A stretch of DNA of 64,000 nucleotides, taken from contig NC_092405.1 of assembly GCF_009017415.1 (NCBI RefSeq), forward strand, positions 2,790,001 to 2,854,000, given 5' to 3'. Positions within the stretch are counted from its first letter, which is position 1. Each line of letters begins with the position of its first letter. Below are positions 50,671-62,196 of this stretch, in pieces. The translations under genes and the position numbers were made by a program. The notes beneath the pieces were generated by a model. That model saw nothing but the letters and a program-made list of their open reading frames with translations, did no database searches and was not told the origin of the DNA. The DNA comes from Aspergillus flavus (taxonomy: Eukaryota > Ascomycota > Eurotiomycetes > Eurotiales > Aspergillaceae).

Positions 50671-53600
50671 AATGACTTTCGGTTTGGTCTTCCTCTCTTG
50701 TTGGCAGTGGGGGAGTTAAGAACTTCCCAACTTAATGTATGCGCAGATTGATATGGGCAATTCCACTGTAGAGTGAAGCAATTCGTACTGCTCTCCCTAT
50801 CATCCAAATATATATTTAGACGGAGATGGAGAATGTGATATAGTAGGGGTGAAGTTTCTATAAGCCAAAAATCCTCGAATAGTAAGGGTGCGGCCTCTGA
50901 GAACCTTGGCGATGATACAAGCTCTTCAAAATGAAGCACACACTGAGGTAGTGTCGGAGAAAAGTATCACACAAACGCGACAGAGGAAGGTGGAGAAGAA
51001 AGAGGAGACGATGGAAGACTTAAAGCAGACACAGAAAAACAAAAGTGATGAAGGTGCAAATAGAATATAGCTCGTATACTATGGATCCCAATGATGGCGA
51101 GCGGGCTCCAAGTCTCAAATAAGGGAAGAAAAGCCTGGGACATCCCGTAAAAGGCCACAGTGAGAATGACATACAGAGAGCTGGTAGGGTATATATGTGC
51201 AAGACCATAGCACCCTACCCTTGAACGATGCAAGGTAACCTCCAAGAAGTCCGAGGCATCGGCGACAGCTGACAGATTCCAGATTTCCTGGGGAAAAAAA
51301 TGCTTTGAGTATTATGGACTTTGACATAAAAAAAAAGTAATATAGAGGAATAACACGGGTGATATAGCATTGAGGCTAAAAAAGAACAAAGTCCAGAAAA
51401 GACTTTGTAAGGTACCTCCTGCAGAAGAGAGGAAAAGAAAAGGAGGATAAGCAACTATCACATCAAGAGCAAGATACCGCGAATAAGATTGGCAAATCAA
51501 AAAAGAAAAGAAAAGGAAAAGAACGAAAGAAAGCGAAGAAGGCTCGTAGATGGTGAGGCCAAAGAACTTGTGGAACCGACAAGGTTAATCAGACAATCAA
51601 AGATCATCGTTGAGAATTGGACAATAGAAGATAGAAAAGGAAAAAAGAGAGAGAGAAGGCAGAAAAGAAAAGAAAAACACATAAAGAAAAAGGAAAAAGG
51701 AAAAAGGAAAAAGAAAAAAGGAAAAAGGAAAAGGCACAGGGAGAAGGGAAGAGAGTAGCTTTGGCAGTCTCCATGAAGCCTTTTCCTTCAGTGGCACAAA
51801 GACTTTCAGAGAAGAAAATGCATTCGGGGACATAAAATAAAAGAGAGAGAGAGAGAAACAGAGAAAAGAAAAAAGAATTCAGACATGCTAAGACTCTAGG
51901 GCTCTGGGGGATGTGTGCCGGTGATACAGTTCAGGTCTATCGTATTTCCAGCAGCTCACTTGTAACTCCTCAGGTGCTTGCGTTGCAGAGCAATCAATGG
52001 TCCATGTTGTGATTGAGGACCAAATTCCACAGCGAGGTACCGCTTAGCTGAGAAGTATGTAGGAATCACCTTTATTGGCTGTACTGAAGAAGTCAACCCT
52101 TGCTCTCACCTACATGACGGGTATCTGTGTCTCTTTTCCATTCAGTCACTTCCCTGCTTCTTACGCACCGCTCCTTCTTCATTGCATACTGACGAGCACT
52201 CATTCAGGATGAAGAGACCAAGAGACAGTGCATATCTGCCTTGTCTCGGTAGCACCTAGCAGCAACTGATCGTCTAGTACCCTTCCAGTGATGCACTGCT
52301 CCGAGTGTTTCGCCTCCTATTTAGGTTAATACATAATCCAATAAGATGGAAGCGAAGCCTCTGCGCAGAAGCCCATTCGAAGCCCCTTATTAGTTTCCTG
52401 GGGAGACCCACGCATGAAGGAGAAAAGTAACCAACTGTGTATGTACGTATGGTCTTATCAGGCAGCAGTATACATAAATTCTAGGTCGTGGATACTGTAA
52501 TTTAGGTAGTACATGTTCGCAGCTAGATTGTGCCCGGTGGAGTGAGATATTTGTAGAATGTACGTAGAGGAAAGGTTGTTGTAGAAGGGTACAAGATTAC
52601 TAGAACCCATTTATTGTTCAAGCCCTTTTTTTCAGTCACCGCTCCGTATGGTAAATATTGCATGTTCTGTACATATGTAGACTGATCAGCTTTAATGGAG
52701 TGGATGGGGACCGAAGCAGAGGAAAATAAACAGGAAATGTATCTATATGTATCAAGTACAAGTCTCATATCTAGGCCATACTCTGTATAGGCTATGGTTA
52801 TGTTTATGCTACAGAGTAGAGTCTCTTTATTCAATCCTTCTTTGAGCGCGGACAACTTCGAAACTAACGGAAGGGTGTATGATATGGTACAGTATGAAAT
52901 AGTGCTGTATCAATTGGTACTGGATGTCGCTCGGCACATAACATAAAGACAATAATTATCTACCTACCTAGTACTACACAGGTATTGACAGATTACATTT
53001 AGCTGCTTGTATATTCCAGGATCATCGATGGTTGACAGAGTGAGAACACCCCTGTCCATGGCACTACCAGGTATGTAATGCCTCATAATTGGCTTTTACT
53101 TGACAGCGGATGCCTGTACTTCTGTACGCTATACCTAGACAATGTAATGCACTAGGATTCTTAGTTTCCCATACATTCATTTACTTGCAGGGAATTCCGT
53201 AGGCTATTATAGACTACCCATCAGTATAATCTATAATGCAGCCATGTAAAAGATCGGTGATGTTCAAGAGACACTGAAAATGCTGAGGAGAGACCCCAGA
53301 CAGTGGTACGTTTTGCTCGGTACCACTATAAATCTAAGCGCTGAGGTGGTCCAGTGCCGCATATGAAAGATGAACTTACATTCATACCCATGTTACTGCC
53401 TAATGATCATGGAGGGTTGAGGGGGGTAATAAAAAGAAGGACCAGCAGTAGCAAAGGAAAGTATACAAACAAGCCAGTCTGGCTTCAATATTATAAAAAG
53501 AATACCTCCGCCACAGCTAGCACTCGCTTCATAGGCTCTGGGAGCTTGGAGTTTGCAACCATGGTCGAAGATTGTAGTATTGACTGTGTGTCACGGATGC

Positions 53601-55889
53601 TGTAGTTTAAAAGTAATCCTTATACACTTTTTGAATATATCCAAATACAGAAGCATATGTGATCATCGCCATGTTACTCTGGCTGTTACAACAAACATCA
53701 TAAAGAGTCATTTCCCTTGTGTTCTGTATGCATTAATAGAGACCCTTCTGCAAGTAACCGGGTTCAATAGACGAAGCTCCATCTGGTTGCCTTTCCGTGC
53801 ACAACAATCAATTCAACAGGGGTCCATGTAGGACGCTGTCATTCCTGTGGGTCTAGTCAACGGGGCTGTTATCGGTGGCTGTTTGCCAGAGCTAAGGTCC
53901 CTGCAGAGCCATCTATGGCTACTTGTATGATATACCATCATTAGAAGCATGATGCAAGTACTAGCTTTACTATTGGCTACCATTGTCAGCGTGGAGCGGG
54001 TATAACAAAGCACTAACACAAAGCTCTACCGATTTTACGCCAACCAAGTATTTTCTATTCTGACCAAGGGTCAAATGTGCAATGTGTCATCCTTTGCTCA
54101 TTTCAACGTTGATTTTCTAATGTACAATCATAATTTGGACCAATGTTTTGCTCACTCATTACCATTAGAGGCTATCAAGAAAGCGTGAGAGGGTCTAGTT
54201 AGAGATCTTGAGAGGGTAACTGTGTCTTAGATGCACTCTTTACTATATTACCTCATTCTACACCGTGTCCTTAGAAGTAGATCCCAAATCAAGCTAGGGC
54301 TTCTGCACAGGGACAGGTGGGGAGTTGCAGTGTGTACCCAGCAAATTATACTTGACGGAACTTTGTAATGGAAGAAAATGCGTGGTTGGTCGTCAGATTT
54401 GCGGTCAAAGGCCTGGTCGCGTTCTAGAATTCGGTTAAAACAATTACCCTAAGACTTGGGACTTGGGTATGCCCTGTATGCTTCCTGGTTTATTTTGGGC
54501 TAGGATTATAGAAGCAACGCCCACTAGTCACGCATCCAAGTGCATAAAGTATATCAATAGCTGGAAACAAGTGGGCAGTAGAATTATCAAGAAAAGCACC
54601 GAACGTCTATAGGGCCCAATGCATTGGATGAAAAGGGGAGTACCAATAATGTACCTTTTGACACATATTAAGCAGTTCCAAAGGAGAAACCAATACCGCT
54701 AATGCTAGTGGGCAGCAGGAGCGACTATTGGAGCCATAGGTGCTTTGGCCTATGAAGTCTGCCTTGAGTCCCTTGACCGTTAGTTACTATACTACCCAGA
54801 CTTCATGGTTGGGTGCATTGGCAACCTATTTGTTGCAAAGTCATTGGCCAAGTAAGAGATCAGTTGTCCTTTCGGGTCTACGTGTAGTCGATCCGATGCG
54901 GTGTCACACAAACAATTGCAATGTCCACAGGAAACATCGGAGGCTGGCTGAGGGAAGGTGCAAGTCGTACATTAGTGTCATTAGTTTCGTAAACAGAGTA
55001 CATCAAATTGTTTCCTGATGCATCACCAAAGTTCCCTGTAAGACTGTGAAAGCTAGTGTATCCAAACATACTAGTAGATGATCTGGCAAATGTCGCAACT
55101 CGCTTAGAAGATTTGGTGCACGGTCGGCGAAAAATGGGTTGATGGATGTTAACAATTTTCAGGGGGAAAAAAGAAAGAAAGGTAAAAAAAGATAAGCAAA
55201 TAAAGGAGATACTAGTATTCTCGTGTACTCTCAATCTTGCCAATTGTTCACCGAGGTGGGCAGCCTTATGCTCGGATCCGTTAACCAAAGCTATCTTGTA
55301 AATTCAATACAAAGGGAATGGCTGGTGCATAAATGGACATGGACTCTGTACGAGAGTTTCAATCAGTTACATGAACAGGTATATACCGCAGCAATTATAA
55401 ATACATAGAGCTCCTGCTTCTTAGTATCATCCATCGATACTCGTATAAGGGACAACGACAGCCTATCTAAAGAAAAGCAGACAGAGAGGAAGATCATAGC
55501 ATTGACCGGTTCATTAAGGTCAAGGGGTCCATGGCTTTTCGTCATAACCTCATGCAGGATGCCCATTGCAGCTTAACCGCAGTTAGGGTTATCCCACTAT
55601 CGTGAAAACGTTTCTTACCATCATAAAAACATTAGAAGTGTTGGAGGTGGAACATCGACCAATGGAGTATAACTCCATTGTCTTCAATGGGTATCACTGC
55701 TTCAACATCCTTTCACCAATCCTCCCACTCCTCCTTTCTTTCTCTCTTGCTTTTTCTTTTTTCTCTCCTTCTTTCTTCCCCCCCACCTTCGTCCCCTTAC
55801 CTATCTTTCTTCTTTTACTTTTTCGTCGCCCTTTTCGTCAGAGAGGGTGGTGGGAACTGAAAGGGGATGTGTTCGATATGCCTTAATGA
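50671..55889. other. 5.2-kb region without a recognised gene, upstream of the integrase-finger gene
   Basis: The longest gene-free stretch in the euchromatic part. It lies between the start of the minus-strand integrase-finger gene (50670) and the stop of the Byr4-like gene (55890). It holds a homopurine-rich tract on plus (about 51489-51870), GA repeats, and a pyrimidine-rich tract on plus (about 55720-55830). Many short open stretches exist (up to 136 codons at 55288-54878, minus), none with a motif, codon pattern or splice extension I could support. It may contain the promoter, a long spliced 5' leader with upstream ORFs, or a non-coding RNA. Confidence 0.6.
51640..51750. repeat. GGAAAAA-type tandem repeat in homopurine tract
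   Basis: AAAAGGAAAAAGGAAAAAG and following units form an imperfect 7-bp tandem (about 51688-51735) inside a homopurine region that extends from about 51489. Read in the direction of the downstream minus-strand gene it is a polypyrimidine (CT) tract, common in promoters and leaders of filamentous fungi. Confidence 0.7.
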
Positions 55890-58800
55890 TCACCCACTAT
55901 TGTGGTCCCATGTGCTGTTAGATTGCACCAAGTCTCGAATGGCCCATCGCCAGCCGTCCCCAAATCTCATACGATCGAAGCTGACCCACTTATCGACTTT
56001 ACGCCTCCATTTTTCTTCTTCTGCGCGTTGACGCCTGATGAATTCTGGGCCAACATCAAATTCTTCCGTCATAGGCCACTCGTCTGACGAATCTCCACAG
56101 CTTCGATCATCACCGCTCCCACCAAAACCGAAATCGTCATAGGTACTCGAGTTTCGCAGTCTGGAACTGCTAGCCTTGTCTTCCAGGTCACCAAGACCGG
56201 CGAAAACATCATCGTCATCCTGGATTGCCACCAGCCCCTTTGTCCCTGGTTGCAGTGGCGCCAATTTAAGCCAGCACATACGTTGTGGATCAAACACCAT
56301 CCCACCAACTACCTGCACATTCTGCATCGCGCCTACATTGGTGATAAGGGCGGGTGCTGGCTTTGGTGATTGGGGTGAACCTATTTCAAAGTCGTGAATC
56401 AAGCCTTCGTTTCCTTCCCAACGGAAAGCAGTAGGATTGTATTGCATGCCGTTTACAGCTAGGTGAGTCAGTCATAGTCCAATCTCCCAAGCAGAGAATC
56501 AACGTACATTTGGGCTCCCGGACACCTGCCCCCAAAGGCTTAATCAGATGTGGTTTGCACCCAGCCGAAATAGCTGGTCTACTCTTTCTGCTTCTTATTG
56601 TCGAGTTTAAAGGAACCCGCGAGACTGTTTGTGCTTTCCAGATTGCGTTCAAAGAGGTAAACGAGGCATTCTCACGAGCCTTTCCGCTAAATGTCATTGA
56701 GGCGATACGCTGCTCTCTTGCGTTTCTTGACGCGTTGGTATCCCGTGCAAATCTAGGAGTGAAGTCATTAGACTTTGAGGCGATACCTAGTACCGGTTGT
56801 TGGGGGGTAAGAGTATGTGTCCTCGACGGGATGGTGTGGCTTCGATTCAGCCGACTTCGAAGGGAGCGCGGGGCTCCACGTCCAGAAGGAAGCTTGACGA
56901 ATCGGCTTTCTGCAGAAGTAGACGTAGGCAAGTCATCAAATGACGCCAGTTCAGTACCGTCACCAAAGTTACGCCGACGGGTTGGACGGGTAAGCGTTCT
57001 CTTTGTGGAAGTGACTAAGGCTTCGGGGCTTGACTCATTTCTGGTATTGCCGAAAGCATCATGGCGACTCGACCGAGACAGACGGGATGAAGCTTGCGAA
57101 TTGAATGCGTCATTGGAGCTATCCGAATTTGTACGACGGGACTGCCGGTAACTTTTGACGCTGGCATGGTGTGACTGGTTTTCTGACGCTCCAGCTGGGA
57201 TGAACGGTGCATGTGATTTACGGCTCAATGTCCTCACGTCATTTGCACGATCAACTGGAGTTTTTGGTCGGATGGTGGAAAAGTTTGATCCATCTTGGCG
57301 AGAAGGGGAGCGCTGGAAAGATGGTGACACTGGCTGTTGTGTGTTTCGCATCGATGGCATTGACCGTTTCTTCTTGAGTAGCTGGTTTCCAGCAGTAATA
57401 CGTTCGTTACCGATAGAGCCCTTTGGGACTCGCGAACCGACAAGTCGCCTATTTGGAGCGGAATTAATCGGGGACATTGATGTAGTTCCAGATGGTGTAA
57501 GACTAGACAGTGATGAATGGGAAGAATGCCCACCTCCTCGTGACGGAGGCGTCCGGAACTTCGATAGAGGAGCACCGCTTTCTGAAACAGTCTCCAGGTG
57601 TGTCGAATGCGGGCGATCGTGACCAGAAAGACGGGGTATCCGAGTCTTCGGGGAAACTGTTGTATGCGTGAAGGTCAGAGTAGTTGCCGAACGCCTGGCT
57701 GGGCTGCCAGGGCGCTCCGTCTTGCATTTGACGTTTGGATTTATCGAGAGCCTCCTTGAGTCAAAGACGTCATCGTCCTCGACTTCAAGACCCGAGAAGA
57801 AGTTATCTGCGCTGGCCGCCTCACGGCTTGGCTTCGCTAGTTTTGAGTGGCTTAAGTTTACATACTTCGGTTCCTGCCGCTTCCTAAGAGATGACTCTAA
57901 GTCCAAAGGTCCGTCGGGGATGATGAGGCCATCTAGACCTTCATCCTCACTCTCCGCAGTCAGGCAACTCGAAGCACTAGGGCTGACCACAGAGACTGAG
58001 GAGCTTGGATTCGATCGATAATCTCTTGTAGTACCACCAAACCGGACACCAATACTGCCTTCAGACCAGTCAACATCTAATTCATCGGGTGTAGGGCTTG
58101 AACCCCTCGAGATGACCTGTCGATGTGATAATTGTAAAGGCAGATCATCCGGCGGCAATTCAAAATCCTGCTCAAAGTCCTCTGTGTCATTGTTCTGTTT
58201 GTCAGGCTTTGAATCGTTAAGGAAACCATTCCTCTGTGGAGACCGAGATACTGGAGCTCTGATTGTAGGAACATCATCGGCATCGTCGACAATATCGTCG
58301 ACCTGGTAGCTATCCAAGTTTGCAAGTGCAGACTGCAGGTGGGAAGAAATGTCATCACTCCAGAAGGGTGAAGCCGACGTTTTCACAGGGCTTGTAGCAG
58401 CAGAGCTAATCTGCCGGAGCGATTCAGGGAACATTGACTCTTGTGTATTTTTTAACTCCAAGACACCATCTGGCCCTGGGAACTCCACGTCTTCGGACCA
58501 ATCATCAACAAAGTCTTGCTTGGGTTTCCTCCGCCCCAGGCGTTTAATAGTGCCCCCGACAAGAGCTGACCTAGGCAAGTTTGCAGGTAAAGGAATTCCT
58601 GCATTCTTAGCAGAAGCTATCGCTTCTTCGTTCACACCTTCTTCATTATCGAGTAGTTGAACTTGCCAATCCTCGTCGCCTCCCACGTTGGAATCAAGAT
58701 CGGAGCGTCCAGAACGACGAGAGGAGATTGAATCTCGATGTCCAGACCGACGAATAGACGAATTAGTTACTGATGTGGCACTTGACGCGGTGCGCAATTG

Positions 58801-58893
58801 GATATCCTCGTAGCATTGTAGGTCGTCATCATCGTCCCAGCATTCAATTGTTTCTTCTTCACCACGGCGTACTTGGAGTGTTAACGACTCCAT
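55890..58893 (-). CDS. Byr4/Bfa1-type GAP scaffold of the septation/mitotic exit network
   Basis: Exons 58893-56508 and 56458-55890, with a 49-nt intron (GTACGT...GACTGACTCAC...TAG), give 984 residues. The start at MESLTLQVRRGEEETIECW was preferred over an ATG 24 codons upstream, because the DDDDD-containing block right after it is the conserved N-terminal box. The middle is low-complexity, Ser/Arg-rich and basic (SRSSRHD, RLNRSHTIPSRT). The C-terminal part regains conservation: PHLIKPLG.GVREPK, NG.QYNP..FRWEGNE, FDPQRMCWLKL and EFDVGPEFIRRQR. These features match the fungal Byr4/Bfa1 family, which with Cdc16/Bub2 forms the two-part GAP for Spg1/Tem1 at the spindle pole body and holds back septation. 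No break was seen. Confidence 0.88.
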
Positions 58894-60416
58894 ATCAGCG
58901 CGGGGAAAACTCGACCAGAGATAAAAGTATAAATCGTTTCCTTCAGGAGTAGGTTCATATATCACCGGCGTTGAAACCTACTGAGACGATAACGAAAAGG
59001 AACGTCATTCCGTGTGAATGCAATCGGCTGGATTAGGTGACGTTGCGGGTTTAACAGGTGGAGCGATCTTTTTCTTGCTCCTGGAAGGGTGCGTATTCCT
59101 GGAAGCCCCGTCTCCCTTCGCAAAGACTGATATGTTAAAATCAAAAGAATCGCAGACGGGTGGAAGAGGGCCAAAAGCGAAGTCGCGCGTGCCTCCACAA
59201 AAGAGAAACGGAACAGGTGCCCCGGCCTACGGAGAAATTCAACACGAGACTGATAGCAGCAGTCGTGCTGGTCCGCGTGTGGAGTGGTCGTGGCCGTGGT
59301 GGTAGTGGCTGGAGGATTCCTCAAGAGGGGGGATTGTTTAAACGTTAGGGAACAAGGGGTCGATAAACTAAACAACCATTGGTGGATACATCCAAACTAG
59401 AAAGCCTCTGTCAATGCTTTGTAGGGGTTGCAAAGGGGGTGGGTTTGAGGAAAATCTCTGCCCTTCTCTCCTGTCCTTTTCTTTCTGCTCTCTTACTTCC
59501 CCTTCCTTTTTTTTTTTTAAGAAAGTAGGATGACTGAGGAATGGGGGTTTTAATTAACAGGAAGGGAAGAAGGTGACTAGGGAAAAGGCAGTTACTATTA
59601 TTTGCTCACTAGCCGCATCTCTAGTTTGGGTTTGGTGGCACTAATCATTTAGTAAAGTATGGTATTAGTAGTAAGTACCATTCAGTAGTACGGAGTAGTA
59701 GTATTATTATTACTGATAGTTGCTCACACGGATCCACAAGCCGTTGGATGTGTTCGGTAGAGGTATCTTGGTATTCACTTGAAGTGAGTCGCTTGCCACA
59801 ATGTGGGCAGTATTCCAATTTCAGGAGTTGATGATGGGAGGTTGCTCTGGTAGCTATGAATAAAAATTCGACGTGTATAGAGTAAACTACAGGCTGTAGT
59901 GACGTATCGAATATAACAACCCATTCTAGGTATTCTGTTGTCATACTTCAAGGTAGAATAAATATAGTATAGTACCAGCCTAACCAAACAAAACCTGTTA
60001 ACTATGTCTGTCCTAGAGACGGACCTAGAGAGTTGTATACATCGTATTTATCTAGTATATCTAGGCATAGTTGTCAAAACCTACGGAGTAACAGAGAAAC
60101 CTCCACCTCAGCAGGTAGCAGGCACTGCAATGTTTTAATTTTACCAAAAGTAGTTAAGCCGCGCACTACTAATTCTAGCGGAGTGCTCTGTACTGTTCCG
60201 TACATTACCTGCAGTACTCCGTTCTCTGTACTCCGTACCCTTTGATGAATCAGTACCTAGCAGGCAGCTATCTCTATACCTAGCCTGTAGCCTATGATGA
60301 CCCACCGCAGCGTTAAGTTACCTTAATAACGGCAATAACATTAATACTAACACTGAACCTGTTCTTGATTGTCCCTCACTCGACCCTTCACTCTGCCATC
60401 TTTGACATCGCCCAGT
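58894..60416. promoter_or_regulatory. Divergent intergenic region Byr4-like / XRCC4-like
   Basis: About 1.5 kb between two genes that face away from each other. Pyrimidine-rich stretches occur at about 59458-59518 on plus. The palindromic motif TACGGAGTA or its complement TACTCCGTA occurs repeatedly: 59688-59696, 60082-60090, 60215-60222 (partial) and 60229-60237. ORFs here (up to 137 codons, 59375-58962 minus) lie in the leader of the Byr4-like gene and show no motif. Confidence 0.55.
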
Positions 60417-61753
60417 ATGTCCTCTGAGTTTGGCCTGTCTCCTCGGGTTCTGCGTATAACCCGGAGTGATGTTCCTGAATCATATGTACTTGTTCATATC
60501 ACTCGCGCTGGCTCGTCTCTTGTGGACTTGAACGTCACTGCTACTGAAGGCGAGAATCCATATAGTGGTACCGGTACGCCGATCTCTTACTTTTCTGTAT
60601 TTATTTCTTATTTTTAAGCAAGAGCTAAAACAATCGGAGCAGTGCGTAAGTCGCACCTACATGATTTTCGTTCGAAAAATTATGAAGGCAACGACGAGGA
60701 ATGGTCCCAAATTGTGTCGCATGTATTTGGTCAGCTGGATGAGTCTGCCGCGAAGGTGAAGCTGTGTGGTATTGAATCGTCGGCTAGCGTCATAGGTGCC
60801 AGTGACGCCGAAGACAAGGAGCTAGTGATCACTATCCGAAAGAGGATACAGACTATAACTGTATGTGCATTTGGCGCGTAAACACGGAACTTAATCTTGA
60901 CAACTTAACAACTTACAGCAAAGACTTGGCTCCGTGACTCTCAGGCAAGATGACCAGCAAGCTATTCAGCTTTTTGACTGGGCAGGGATTGCTACCCTCA
61001 GGGCTTATACCATCGAGGAGCGTTTCGCTTCTTTGCTTGCTCGCTACCGCAGTGCCGAGAACACGATTAGACAACTGAACAAGCAGCTCGAGGAGTTCGT
61101 TTCCGCGAAGACACAGCACGAAGAACAACTGATAGTCAATTTCGTCCAGCTGTTAAACGAAAAAAAGCTCAAGATACGCAACCAGCAACGCTTGCTAGCC
61201 TCTGCAAAAGTAGAACAGGAAAAAGGTGAGGTCTGGTTAGATACTATTCAGCACTGAATTTGCCGTTGACCTGCAATTTTATAAACCAGTGTCTTGGATC
61301 CAGAATACAAGATCAGATCAATACCTCCGACCGCACAAGAATATTCGGGCCGCGAAGCGTACCGCTGCGGAAATGAGCGATGATGAGGCGGAGAGTGAAG
61401 AGGAATTCGAAACAATGGAATTCAATCAAACCATGCACTCAAGTGATTTGGGGGAGGCCAATGAAACGACCGATGAGCGATCCTCAACACCTCAGCCTCT
61501 GGAGGAGGTGGACGAGAATGCCACTGATGAAGGGTCTCCCGCACCCTCAGATCTGACTGGCAGTGAGGACGAAAGGCATATGTTCGAACATAGAGGCCCA
61601 ACTGGTCGCCCTATAATGAAGGAACCTCCCGCTCCTCCTCCGCGAAGAGAGCTTCCATTTGCCAGAAAGGCCCATACTCCCGGAAAAAAATCAAATGCAC
61701 AGGAGTATAACACAGAGGATACTGCCGGGGAGACAGATGACGATGAGCTATGA
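60417..61753 (+). CDS. XRCC4/Lif1-type non-homologous end-joining factor
   Basis: Four exons (60417-60573, 60619-60860, 60919-61225, 61290-61753) with introns of 45, 58 and 64 nt give 389 residues. Residues 1 to about 135 form the putative globular head (PRVLRITRSDVPESYVLVHI, then VRKSHLHDFRSKNYEGND.EW). Residues about 150-235 are a long charged coiled coil (ENTIRQLNKQLEEFVSAKTQ, then LLNEKKLKIRNQQRLLASA), the part by which XRCC4 dimerises and binds DNA ligase IV. The tail is acidic and Ser/Pro-rich (DDEAESEEEFETME) and ends DDDEL. Overall plan and length match fungal XRCC4-like proteins. The start at 60417 (MSSEFGLSP) is the first ATG in frame. An XLF-type protein is the alternative; the LLNEKK..KIR coiled coil favours XRCC4. 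Confidence 0.85.
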
Positions 61754-62196
61754 CTCGCATAGGCATTTAATTAATAAGCAGTAATTGGGATTACTTGGCA
61801 TATACCGCAGTTCCTATTGCACTAAACACTTGTTACTCTCTCAACTTGTGATGATCGTCGTAAACAAGCTGGACACCTAATTTGTAAAATGCAGCTAACT
61901 TCAACGCTTCATCCACAGGCTTGGCATTTTAGTGAGTTCTAGAGTACCTGTATGCGTAAAAGCTGAATTTTACCTCAATCTTATGTACAAGTTCACCGCT
62001 ACTGACATCCCATTTAATACCAGAGGGTGATATGGGAGGCATATTGGGAATGAGGTGGCAAAACATGACTTAACAGTTTCAACGATAAGGGAGCAAAACA
62101 CAAATAGAGAAGCATAGGTGTTACAACGACAACGCCTAGACAATAGACAAACAAGGAAAAAAAATCTAGGCATATCATGCTTTAAGTCGCAAGGTC
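61754..62196. other. Convergent intergenic region XRCC4-like / NUO-78
   Basis: Between two stop codons facing each other; holds the two 3' flanks. No open frame with support and no RNA gene seen. Confidence 0.6.

Noticed and set aside
51489..51758. 89-codon Lys/Arg/Glu-rich frame
   Set aside because: Pure product of the homopurine tract; not a credible protein.
53700..53800. tRNA-like GGGTTCAAT sequence
   Set aside because: No matching acceptor stem or D-arm around it; chance similarity to a T-loop.
54878..55288. 136-codon open stretch on minus
   Set aside because: No domain, no plausible splice extension and a composition like the surrounding intergenic DNA.
56510..57151. 213-codon frame antisense to the Byr4-like gene
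   Set aside because: Shadow frame within a long real exon with no motif of its own.
58894..58965. Upstream ATG of the Byr4-like frame
   Set aside because: The 24 extra residues look like translated leader; the conserved N-terminal block begins at the next ATG.
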